Part shown: positions 55,962 through 63,027 of the stretch, piece by piece
Position numbering within the stretch: position 1 is the stretch's first letter
Layout of the letters: each line of letters opens with the position of its first letter
Origin: Streptomyces chrestomyceticus JCM 4735
Lineage (GTDB): Bacteria; Actinomycetota; Actinomycetes; Streptomycetales; Streptomycetaceae
DNA length: 64,000 bases
Reading direction: 5' to 3'
Assembly (NCBI RefSeq): GCF_003865135.1
Contig: NZ_BHZC01000001.1
Coordinates: 2,232,001 to 2,296,000, forward strand
Notes under the pieces: model-generated
What the model was told of the DNA's origin: nothing
What the model saw: only the letters and a program-made list of their open reading frames with translations
Databases searched by the model: none
Program-made: the position numbers and the translations under genes

Positions 55962-56004
55962 CCTGACGTCAGGCGGCCTGACATATGCGTGTCAGGTACC
56001 CTGA
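55962..56004. promoter_or_regulatory. cluster of CCTGAC/GTCAGG half-sites, MarR operator
   Basis: Within 43 bp: the perfect palindrome CCTGACGTCAGG (55962-55973), CCTGACA-TATGCG-TGTCAGG (55977-55996, 7-bp arms) and TCAGG-TAC-CCTGA (55992-56004). This lies between the divergent cupin (start 55941) and MarR (start 56074) genes and is the most likely binding region of the MarR protein. Confidence 0.75.
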
Positions 56005-56073
56005 CAGCCCGGGTGTCCAGGAAGCAACCCCACCCGCCCCGCCGCCCTCTTCCCCCTCCCCCAAGGCGCAGCC

Positions 56074-56559
56074 ATGCCGACCTCCCCGCCCCCGTCACCG
56101 CCGTCCTCCCCCCGCCGCAACCTCCCCCAACTGCTCGGCGACGCCCGGCGCTGGTTCGAGGAAGCCCTCCTGACCGCCATGAACGCGGCCGACGGCCCTC
56201 CGGTGACCTCGACACAGGTCCAGCTCTTCGCCGTACTGGACGCGGAAGGCACCACGGTCGCCGCACTCGCCCGGCGCATGGGCGTGACCCGGCAGACCGC
56301 ACACCAAGCCGTACACGGCCTGGTGTCGGCCGGACTGCTGGAGCAGGTACCCGACCCCGCCTCCGCCCGGCAACGGCTGATCCGCCGCACCCCGGCGGGC
56401 GAGCGCGCACACCACCAGGCCGAACGGCTCCTCCAGGACCTGGAACGCCAACTCGCCGCACGCATCGGCCACGACGCGGTCAACGCCCTCCGTGCTGCCT
56501 TGGAAGCTCCTTGGGGGCCGGTTCCGGCCCCAGCTACACCCTCAACCCCAACCACCTGA
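56074..56559 (+). CDS. MarR family transcriptional regulator
   Basis: A 161-aa winged-helix regulator. Core: QVQLFAVLDAEGTTVAALA (~residues 49-67), the recognition region RRMGVTRQTAHQAVHGLVSAG, and the wing DPASARQRLIRRTPAGE, with flanking helices for dimerisation. A Pro/Ser-rich leader (~15 residues) and a Pro/Ala/Thr tail are disordered. ATG 56074 lies ~70 bp from the clustered half-sites. Divergent pairing with the cupin gene suggests that it represses both genes and responds to an aromatic or flavonoid compound. No ligand-binding residues can be named from sequence. Confidence 0.9.
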   Translation: MPTSPPPSPPSSPRRNLPQLLGDARRWFEEALLTAMNAADGPPVTSTQVQLFAVLDAEGTTVAALARRMGVTRQTAHQAVHGLVSAGLLEQVPDPASARQRLIRRTPAGERAHHQAERLLQDLERQLAARIGHDAVNALRAALEAPWGPVPAPATPSTPTT

Positions 56560-56911
56560 CAGACAGCGGGGCAAACCGGGGCCAGCATCGACGGGCCCAG
56601 CATCGCCCGCATTTTCCGCCGCCCCTCACCATTCCGCGACCGCTCCCACACCCGAGTCCGCGCCCGCGCCGGAAAACTCCCTCAGCCCGGATTCCCAGCC
56701 CACACGGAACGAAAATCCGATGGTGCGATAACACGCCCTTATTCTCCGGCGCGCCCACCACTGAAGTCGACACCCCCTGGGTTCCCCGCCCCACCGCCCG
56801 CATTCCCCCGCCTCACCCTTTCGGCTCAACAACGCGCGTCCCCGCACCCCTCCCGCGCTCCGGAACGTTGATCAGTAAGTCGGAGATAGGACTTACTGAA
56901 AGAGGTATGAC
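56560..56911. other. 352-bp intergenic region before a small secreted protein gene
   Basis: Lower-GC, Pro-codon-like composition in several frames but no convincing gene. Its only clear structure is the inverted repeat at 56872-56899 listed separately. Confidence 0.5.
56872..56899. promoter_or_regulatory. 10-bp perfect inverted repeat, operator or 5' hairpin
   Basis: TCAGTAAGTC (56872-56881), 8-nt spacer GGAGATAG, GACTTACTGA (56890-56899). It overlaps a TTGATC (56869-56874) that could be a -35 and ends 12 nt before the GTG at 56912. Spacing and symmetry fit a TetR- or MarR-type operator; a hairpin in the mRNA leader is the alternative. No adjacent regulator other than the MarR gene is obvious. 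Confidence 0.55.
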
Positions 56912-57352
56912 GTGCCCTGTCCCACCTCCCGTGCGACCGCGATCTCCACCACGGCGCTGACCCTGGCCAGCGCCCTCACCGTCACCGCGGCGTCCGCACT
57001 CGACCACAACGACCAGCCCGCACCCCCCAAGCGCCTCAACGCCCGGTCCTACGACGCGTCGTTCGACGTACTGGCCCGCCAGACCAGCGGACTGAAGGCG
57101 AAGCTCAGCGAAGCCGACGGCACACCGGTGGCGGGCCTGCCGGTCAAGTTCACCGTGGCCGGCGAGAAAGCCCTCCTCTGCGAGGCCGTCACGGACACCG
57201 ACGGTTACGCCGAGTGCAAGAAATCCCGCCTCCCCGCGTTCCTCGCGTCCGCCGTCAAACTGCTGACCGGCGGTTACGACACCACTTTCGACGGCAACTC
57301 CCGGTACGCCCCCGTCTCCACCCACAATTCCGTCGCCGTGGACATGCGCTGA
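56912..57352 (+). CDS. small secreted protein with bacterial Ig-like domain
   Basis: A 146-aa exported protein. It has a signal peptide with a short charged start and hydrophobic core (AISTTALTLASALTVTAASA, cleavage near residue 29), then one Ig-like/Big-type domain: SGLKAKLSEADGTPVAGLPV...FTVAG, a Cys pair (Cys in LLCEAV and AECKK) likely forming a disulfide, and a C-terminal strand SVAVDMR. GTG 56912 with AGAGG upstream is preferred; an ATG at 56907 is in another frame. Such proteins in Streptomyces are small secreted or surface beta-sandwich proteins of unknown role. The strong inverted repeat upstream suggests tight regulation. Confidence 0.7.
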   Translation: MPCPTSRATAISTTALTLASALTVTAASALDHNDQPAPPKRLNARSYDASFDVLARQTSGLKAKLSEADGTPVAGLPVKFTVAGEKALLCEAVTDTDGYAECKKSRLPAFLASAVKLLTGGYDTTFDGNSRYAPVSTHNSVAVDMR

Positions 57353-57542
57353 ACACCCCGGCCGAGCATTACCGCCAAGACACTCGTCCCTTATACCTTC
57401 GTCGCTCCTGGTCGGTAGCGAACGGGGCATCGACCGCAGGACCGGTCTGAAGTCAAAGGGGAAGTGGCGCCCACTGTCGTAAAGCTGCCGGCCGGGAAGG
57501 CGTTGACCGTCCGGGCGGCAGCGGAGGTCGCTTCTGATACTC

Positions 57543-57671
57543 ATGGCAAAGTCCCGGCACAAGAAGCCGGAGAATGTCCGCCGCTACGTCAAACCGTCCC
57601 CAGAGGCGATCGCCGAGCTCACAAGCCTGCTCGCTCCCGGCGACAACAGCCGAAGAGCCTCCGTCCGTTGA
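57543..57671 (+). pseudogene. C-terminal remnant of a site-specific integrase/recombinase
   Basis: A 42-codon open frame reading [20 protein letters not shown] and then LTSLLAPGD, which resembles the last residues of tyrosine-recombinase/integrase proteins in Streptomyces (from memory; the catalytic Tyr is not present here). Upstream sequence in this frame has no coding bias. The adjoining spacer 57353-57542 and 57672-57759 shows no other gene. With a transposase-like remnant at 59.4-59.6 kb it brackets the FAD monooxygenase gene, hinting that this stretch arrived by mobile-element activity. Confidence 0.4.
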
Positions 57672-57759
57672 CGGTGCCGGCCCCATTTTCCTCATGGGCC
57701 AAGCCCTTGACACCGCAGCGCCTTTTTGGCTTTTTGGGTGGTGGGTCATAGTCAGCGCC

Positions 57760-59331
57760 ATGGACTATCTGGACTATGACGTAGTGGTGGCCGGAGGCGG
57801 CCCCGTCGGACTGATGCTGGCCTGCGAGCTCCGCCTCGGGGGCGCGCGAGTGGCCGTCCTGGAGCGCCTCACCGAAGTGAACCCGACGATCAAGGGCGGG
57901 GCGATCACCACGCCCAGCGCCGAGGCGCTCTACCGCCGGGGCATGCTCCCCGCGCTGGCCGAGGTGCAGCGGCAGGCGATGGACCGCTTCCAGGCATTCA
58001 TACGCGAACGGGCCGGCGGGGACGCAGGCGTTACCGAGGGCCAAGGGCTCGGGATCGTCGGGCACTTCGCCGGAATCATGCTGCGCGCCGACCTGGTCGA
58101 CCGTACGGAACCGGGCCTCGGCGACGCCGGACCCGCCGCCGAGATCGCTTTTGTGGCGCAGCAGGACATCGAGCGGCTGCTCTGCGGGCGGGCGGACGAG
58201 CTCGGCGTCGACGTGCGCCGGGGAGTGGAGCTGACCGGCTTCGCCGCGGACGACGGGGGCGTCACCGTGCGGACCAGCCACGGGGCCGTACGGGCCGGCT
58301 GGCTCGTGGGCTGCGACGGCGGTCGCAGCACGGTCCGCAAGCTCGCGGGCTTCGCATTTCCCGGTACCGACCCGGAGATCACCTGTCACCAGGCGGTCGT
58401 GGAGATGACCGGCGCCGAGGACCTGAAGGTCGGCTGGGCCGCCACGGACACCGGGGTGTACGCCCACGGGCCGATGCCGGGCCGCATCGTCACCGTGGAG
58501 TTCGACGGCCCGCCGGCCGACCGGGACGCGCCGGTCACAGCCGAGGACCTCCAGGCGCGGCTGCGCCGTGTGTCCGGCGTGGACGTCACGATCACCGAGG
58601 TGCGGACCGCGACCCGCTTCACCGACCACGCCCGTCAGGTCACCGAGTACCGCAAGGGCCGGGTGCTGCTGGCGGGCGACGCGGCGCACGTGCACTCCGC
58701 GTTCGGGAGCCAGGGGCTGAGCCTGGGGATCGGGGACGCGATGAACCTCGGCTGGAAGCTCGCCGCGGTGATCGCAGGCCGGGCGCCGGAAGGGCTGCTG
58801 GACACGTACACCTCCGAGCGGCATCCGGTCGGCGCGTGGGTCCTGGACTGGACCCGGTCCCAGGTCGCGGCCATGCGCCCGGATCCGCAGTCCCGGGCCT
58901 TGCGCAAGATCGTCAGCGACCTGGCGGAGACGGTCGCGGGCACCACGTACCTCACCTCGCGGCTCAACGGCGGCGGGGTACGGTACGAGCTGCCCGGCGA
59001 CCACCCGCTGACCGGCCGTAGCACCCCGGACCTCGAACTCACCAACGGCAGCCGCCTCGCGGACCACCTCCACGGCGGCCGGGCGCTCCTGCTCGACCTC
59101 ACCGACGACCGGGAGCTGCGGGCCCTCGCTGCGGGGTATTCCGACCGCGTCGACATCCTGACGGCCGGCTGCCCGTCCCGCCCGGAACTGGCGGCGGTCC
59201 TCGTCCGTCCGGACGGCTTCACGGCCTGGGCAGCCGACGCGGAGGCACACGCACTGACGCCGACGGCCGGGCTGGCGGAGGCACTGGAGGAATGGTTCGG
59301 AGTGCCAGAGGGCGCGGTGACACCGGGCTGA
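57760..59331 (+). CDS. FAD-dependent aromatic monooxygenase (class A, PheA/TfdB-like)
   Basis: A 523-aa flavoprotein hydroxylase related to polyketide and rifamycin hydroxylases: FAD motif [19 protein letters not shown] (~7-25), [35 protein letters not shown] with [18 protein letters not shown], and a thioredoxin-like C-terminal domain ending EEWFGVPEG. It differs from the Rox copy at 20312 in lacking [14 protein letters not shown] and having TIKGGAITTPSAEAL; no RAE-like repeat is seen upstream, so its substrate is probably another aromatic compound. ATG 57760 has no strong Shine-Dalgarno. Integrase- and transposase-like remnants on either side suggest acquisition by transfer. Confidence 0.85.
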   Translation: MDYLDYDVVVAGGGPVGLMLACELRLGGARVAVLERLTEVNPTIKGGAITTPSAEALYRRGMLPALAEVQRQAMDRFQAFIRERAGGDAGVTEGQGLGIVGHFAGIMLRADLVDRTEPGLGDAGPAAEIAFVAQQDIERLLCGRADELGVDVRRGVELTGFAADDGGVTVRTSHGAVRAGWLVGCDGGRSTVRKLAGFAFPGTDPEITCHQAVVEMTGAEDLKVGWAATDTGVYAHGPMPGRIVTVEFDGPPADRDAPVTAEDLQARLRRVSGVDVTITEVRTATRFTDHARQVTEYRKGRVLLAGDAAHVHSAFGSQGLSLGIGDAMNLGWKLAAVIAGRAPEGLLDTYTSERHPVGAWVLDWTRSQVAAMRPDPQSRALRKIVSDLAETVAGTTYLTSRLNGGGVRYELPGDHPLTGRSTPDLELTNGSRLADHLHGGRALLLDLTDDRELRALAAGYSDRVDILTAGCPSRPELAAVLVRPDGFTAWAADAEAHALTPTAGLAEALEEWFGVPEGAVTPG

Positions 59332-59335
59332 TCCG

Positions 59336-59605
59336 TCACTCTGCCGACGGACTCGAACCACGAGCCGACCCCACCCACGGCCGCCGTACCAGCCCGGTGC
59401 GGCGGCCGCCCGGCAGTTCGGGAAACTGAAACAAGTACCGGCCAAGCATGTTGACGCGGTGGCGCACGAACGGGGCGAGACGGGCCATCTCCTTGTCGCG
59501 GGCATCGAAGAGGAGCTGTTGCCCAGCCGCGCCGAGGAAGATCATCCGGGCGAGCGCGTGGCGACCCTCACGGCAGCATCCGTCTGTAGCTGCTCCAGCA
59601 CACAC
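59336..59605 (-). pseudogene. possible C-terminal fragment of a Tn3-family transposase
   Basis: An 89-codon minus-strand frame reads ...MARLAPFVRHRVNMLGRYLF then QFPELPGGRR, which resembles the end of Tn3-family transposases found in Streptomyces (typically VxxHxNMLGRYSF-like then LPGGLRPLRDPD), as I recall them. The frame has no proper start and the upstream part (59500-59605) is poorly coding. It converges on the FAD monooxygenase gene, 5 nt after its stop. No terminal inverted repeats or resolvase gene are visible nearby, so this would be a decayed relic. A small unrelated gene is the alternative. Confidence 0.4.
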
Positions 59606-59687
59606 CCCCGCGCCCCTGAGCAGCTCCCCCGGCGCCCGGAACAGCTCGCACCGGCCCCCGCAGTAGCTCGCGCCGGTGCGTGCGCCC

Positions 59688-60143
59688 TCAGAGGGTGCCC
59701 GGGGAGCGTACGGCGAGGTGCTTCAGTATGCCGGTGACCCGGTCGCGGGACTCGTCGGCCACGTCCATCGCCTCCACGCAGGTCCAGTACATCCCCTCCT
59801 CGTCCGCCGCGCAGACCACGCCCACCAATGCTTCGCACACCTCGCCGAGCAGCCAGTTCAGCCCTCGCAGGGCCGCCAGGGTGTCCCGTACTTCGGAGAG
59901 CTGGGCCGCCCGCGGCCCGCCGATCCTCGGCGCGGGGATCAGCAGTACCGCGCTCGTCCTTCCTCCCGCATCACCCAATCCCCGCGCCCGGGACCGCACT
60001 TCGTGCGGCCCGGATATCGCGAGATGGCTGCCCACCGCCTCGGCCAATGCCTGTGCCTGCCACGCCTCGACGACGATCTCCTGGACCGTCTGCGCCTGCG
60101 CCAGACCGCGCCGACTGGCCGCGATGATGCGCACCGCGTCCAT
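59688..60143 (-). CDS. DUF6099-like protein of unknown function
   Basis: A 151-aa helical cytosolic protein beginning MDAVRIIAASRRGLAQAQTV with EIVVEAWQAQALAEAVGSHL, resembling Streptomyces proteins of the DUF6099 group (from memory). The C-terminal half (LNWLLGEVCEALVGVVCAAD) is amphipathic-helical; no signal peptide, membrane segment or catalytic motif is clear. ATG 60143 is the natural start. It stands alone: the gap to the MazG-like gene (60144-60277) shows only AT-rich sequence, perhaps carrying the terminator of that gene and its own promoter. Function unknown. Confidence 0.7.
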   Translation of the reverse strand: MDAVRIIAASRRGLAQAQTVQEIVVEAWQAQALAEAVGSHLAISGPHEVRSRARGLGDAGGRTSAVLLIPAPRIGGPRAAQLSEVRDTLAALRGLNWLLGEVCEALVGVVCAADEEGMYWTCVEAMDVADESRDRVTGILKHLAVRSPGTL

Positions 60144-60277
60144 CCGCGACCCCCTCCCTCAGACCACTGTCAGCTTCGCCGCACCTACCTGCCACTACCC
60201 AGCGTGAACTTGAAAGGCCCAAAAGGCCAGAGGAATTCGCAAATCTGTGGACAACCAAGACGATGTGGAAAGATCCT

Positions 60278-60631
60278 TCACTCCATAGAGTGACGATTGG
60301 CTCGTTCGGCCCCCTTCACGGGAAATCGTGTCTCATTACGTTCGATCTTCGCGGCCAGCGCCTGCAGCACATCGATGCCCAGGGCGTCGCAGAACTGCAG
60401 GAGGTACGCCAGTACGTCGGCGACCTCGTCCTCGACCCGCCCGGCAGCCGTCGCGTCACTCATGACCCGTGCCGACTCCTCCGGCGTCAACCACTGAAAG
60501 ATCTCGACGAGTTCGGCGGCCTCGACGCTGAGCGCCGCGGCCAGGTTCTTGGGGGTGTGGTACTGCTTCCAGTCGCGGGCCGCGGCGAACTCGGCGAGCC
60601 GCTTCTGCAAGGCATGGAGATCTTCACTCAT
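60278..60631 (-). CDS. MazG-like nucleotide pyrophosphohydrolase
   Basis: A 117-aa all-alpha NTP-PPase of the MazG/RS21-C6 (DCTPP1-like) type. The metal-binding pattern is present: LAAALSVEAAELVEIFQW (ExxE) and VEDEVADVLAYLLQFCDALG (ExxD), with KNLAAAL before it. Such enzymes hydrolyse (d)NTPs, often non-canonical ones such as dCTP derivatives, to the monophosphate. ATG 60631 overlaps the ATPase gene stop by 4 nt (ATGA), so the two are translationally coupled; the pairing of an SMC-like ATPase with a nucleotide pyrophosphohydrolase suggests a joint role in nucleic-acid maintenance or defence (inference). Confidence 0.9.
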   Translation of the reverse strand: MSEDLHALQKRLAEFAAARDWKQYHTPKNLAAALSVEAAELVEIFQWLTPEESARVMSDATAAGRVEDEVADVLAYLLQFCDALGIDVLQALAAKIERNETRFPVKGAERANRHSME

Positions 60632-62358
60632 GCTCCTAGGTGTAGCACCTGCACCTCGGGCAGCCCTTCGGCGGCCGACGCGTCCCGTACCGTCCCGAGC
60701 AGCCGGACGTGCCCGCGCCCGACCATCCGTACGGCGAGTTCCAGCAGCGCCCGTGCCTGCCGGTCGTCGAGGCTCCGGTCCAGCCCGTCCGCCATCAGCC
60801 CCAGCACCTGACGCGCGGCGAGCACCTCGCCCGCCGGGTCCATGGCCAGCACCTCCGGGCCCGTGAGGAGCACCAGCGCGAGCGCGACGTACCGGAGCTC
60901 GCCGTCCCCGAGCTGCTCCAGCGGCGTCGCCGGCAGCCCGCCGCGCTCGACCAGTGCCCGTATGCCGACCGTGCCGCCGTGTTCCACCGGTTCGGCCCGC
61001 AGGCCGGCGACCGGCCCGACGCAGCCGGCGCGCACCGCCTCGACCAGCACCGCGTGCCGCCGCGCGCATTCCCGGCTGGTCCGTCCCAGTACGGCGGGGA
61101 GGTTGTCGCAGGCCGTACGCAGCCGCCCGTCCCCCGCGCTCCACCCCCAGCTTCCGCCGAACATGCCGCCGTCGTCCGCCGCCCCCTCGCCGCCGGACCC
61201 GGCCGCGAAGGCTTCCGGAGAGCCTTCCGGCGGATCGGCCTCCGTACGCGCATCAGCGCGGGGACCGGCGTGGGAAGCGGCACGGGAGGCGCTGCCGGAA
61301 CCAGTGGCGCCACGCGTCCCGGCAGTGCCACGAGTTCCGGTGCCGCCCCGAGCCCCCGTGGTCCCACGGTTTCCGGTGGCACCACCGGCCTCGGCAGCAC
61401 CGCTCGGGTCGGTGAAACCACCCGGCCCGCCCACCCCACCCGTTCCACCCGGTCCGCTCGGCCCACCTGCCCCTCCCGCTCCCGACCCGGCGGCATCAAC
61501 CGACCCGGAGGCGGCGGTACGAGGGCCATAGCCGCCACCCACGTTCTCGCGGCTTGTGCGGCCGCCCCCACGGGCACCGGCCGCGCGAGCTCCAGGCACA
61601 GCACCGGCCGCGGTTCCGGCCCCGTACCCGCTGCTCCCGGAACTGCATCTGGTCGCCCCCCTGGGCCCCGGACCGCTCGCCGCCTCCGCACCCGTCACCG
61701 CGCCCGCACCGCACCCGCCCCCCAGGCCCGACCCGCGCATCACCTCCGGCCGCGGATCGCACGCGAACACCGACCGCAGCGCCACGACCACCTGTTCCGC
61801 CGCCGCCAGCACGAGCCGCTGCCCAGCCGTCTTGCCCGCGACCCGTAATGGCAGCAGCGCCGTACCCAGACGGTCGTCGGGCAGCGGCGCGCGCGTCACG
61901 GGCGTAGCTCCGGCCGTGTACCAGGCGGCCTGCACCGCGCGCCGGGCAGGGTCCGTCAGGGCCGTCGACAGCAGGGTCTCGCCACCACCCGTCAGTCGTT
62001 CGCCGACGATGCGCAGTTCCGGCTCAGCCTGTACGGCGACGTCGAGTCGCACCGGGCCGACCGGTCCGTCGACCGTGCAGCCGATGCGGAACCCGCGTCT
62101 GCCCTGCCCGTCCGGTCGCGCCCAGGCCGGGACGCATCCGGCCGCGCCTCCCGGCGCCGCCGCCACGGCCCGCCCGAGCCGGGCGCCGCTGCCGAGCCGC
62201 GCGAGGATCTCGTACGCCTGCAGCACGCTGGACTTCCCGCTGCCGCTCGCGCCGGTCAGGAGGGTCAACGGGCCCAGCGGGAAGGTCGCGCCGCGATGCG
62301 ACTTGAAGGCGGACAGGCGTAATTCGGTGACCGCCGGGCGCACACTTTCTGTGTCCAT
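60628..62358 (-). CDS. AAA/SMC-RecF-like ATPase with Gly-rich insertion
   Basis: A 576-aa ABC-type ATPase. N-terminal LRLSAFKSHRGATFPLGPLTLLTGASGSGKSSVLQ (Walker A GASGSGKSS, ~residues 36-44, split text) and C-terminal LEQLGDGELRYVALALVLLTG (signature-like) with GPEVLAMDPAGE (Walker B position, Asp but the following Glu shifted to PAGE) and a switch region LGTVRD. Between them lies a ~150-residue Gly/Thr/Ala/Ser-rich stretch (GTRGTAGTRGATG) that replaces the coiled coil of RecF/SMC-like relatives. ATG 62358 follows the SepF-like gene after a 54-nt gap. It overlaps mazG-like downstream. Function likely DNA- or RNA-linked; not RecF itself, since it lacks its dnaA-gyrB context. Confidence 0.8.
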   Translation of the reverse strand: MDTESVRPAVTELRLSAFKSHRGATFPLGPLTLLTGASGSGKSSVLQAYEILARLGSGARLGRAVAAAPGGAAGCVPAWARPDGQGRRGFRIGCTVDGPVGPVRLDVAVQAEPELRIVGERLTGGGETLLSTALTDPARRAVQAAWYTAGATPVTRAPLPDDRLGTALLPLRVAGKTAGQRLVLAAAEQVVVALRSVFACDPRPEVMRGSGLGGGCGAGAVTGAEAASGPGPRGATRCSSGSSGYGAGTAAGAVPGARAAGARGGGRTSRENVGGGYGPRTAASGSVDAAGSGAGGAGGPSGPGGTGGVGGPGGFTDPSGAAEAGGATGNRGTTGARGGTGTRGTAGTRGATGSGSASRAASHAGPRADARTEADPPEGSPEAFAAGSGGEGAADDGGMFGGSWGWSAGDGRLRTACDNLPAVLGRTSRECARRHAVLVEAVRAGCVGPVAGLRAEPVEHGGTVGIRALVERGGLPATPLEQLGDGELRYVALALVLLTGPEVLAMDPAGEVLAARQVLGLMADGLDRSLDDRQARALLELAVRMVGRGHVRLLGTVRDASAAEGLPEVQVLHLGA

Positions 62359-62412
62359 ACGAGGACGCTAGGCAACCGGCGAAAGCAAAACCGTTACGGC
62401 TGCAACGCCTTC

Positions 62413-62847
62413 CTACGATCGGGGTACGAGACCCGTCGGCGGCTCGGCGACCTCGGTGCCGACGGGCGCGAGCAGGAAGACGTTGGTGTCGACCCGGTGC
62501 ATCCCGCTGGCGAGCCCGAAGACCACGCCGCTGGAGAAGTCCAGGATGCGTTTGGCCACGTCGGCGTCGGCGCTGCTGAGGTCGAGCAGGACGGGGATCT
62601 GCGCCATCAGGTACTCGGCGACCTCGCGCGCGTCGGCGAAGGTCTGCACCCGGATGACGACGAACCGCCGCATCTCCTCGCCCGGTTCCTCGTCGGGCAG
62701 GGCACGGTGATCGGGCCACGAAGGCCATTCACTGCCGCTGCGAAGGGGAACGACCTCGGCGAGCCCTTCCCACTGTTCGTCGGTGGCGTCGGGCCCGTTC
62801 ACCGAATCACCTCTCCCGGAGGGGCTGGACAACTTCGCTATCTGCAT
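62413..62847 (-). CDS. SepF-like cell division protein (DUF552)
   Basis: A 144-aa protein with the SepF fold: RRFVVIRVQTFADAREVAEY, IPVLLDLSSADADVAKRILD and FSSGVVFGLASGMHRVDTNVFLLAP match the core beta-alpha-beta of SepF. In SepF proteins this domain binds FtsZ and the N-terminal amphipathic helix binds the membrane; here the N-terminus is a short MQIAKLSSPSGRG, which is less obviously membrane-binding. It is not in a dcw cluster, so this is one of the additional SepF-like proteins of streptomycetes rather than the main one. ATG 62847. Divergent from corA-like gene. Confidence 0.85.
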   Translation of the reverse strand: MQIAKLSSPSGRGDSVNGPDATDEQWEGLAEVVPLRSGSEWPSWPDHRALPDEEPGEEMRRFVVIRVQTFADAREVAEYLMAQIPVLLDLSSADADVAKRILDFSSGVVFGLASGMHRVDTNVFLLAPVGTEVAEPPTGLVPRS

Positions 62848-63027
62848 CGCGCAATTGTAGGGATAAACACTTATACGTCTTCGGGTACGACACACGGATG
62901 GCGTCACCCGGCTCCCCCATCCTGCACCATGCCCACTGATCACCGCCGACACCCCGGACCTATATCCTGCGACGAGATCCCTCCCTTGTTCCTGTTCACT
63001 CCCTCTGTCACGTAGGTCGGTTCCGTC

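Noticed and set aside
57746..57779. Inverted repeat TCATAGTC ... GACTATGA at the FAD monooxygenase start
   Set aside because: Right arm is simply the codons for DYD and the loop is 18 nt; probably chance.
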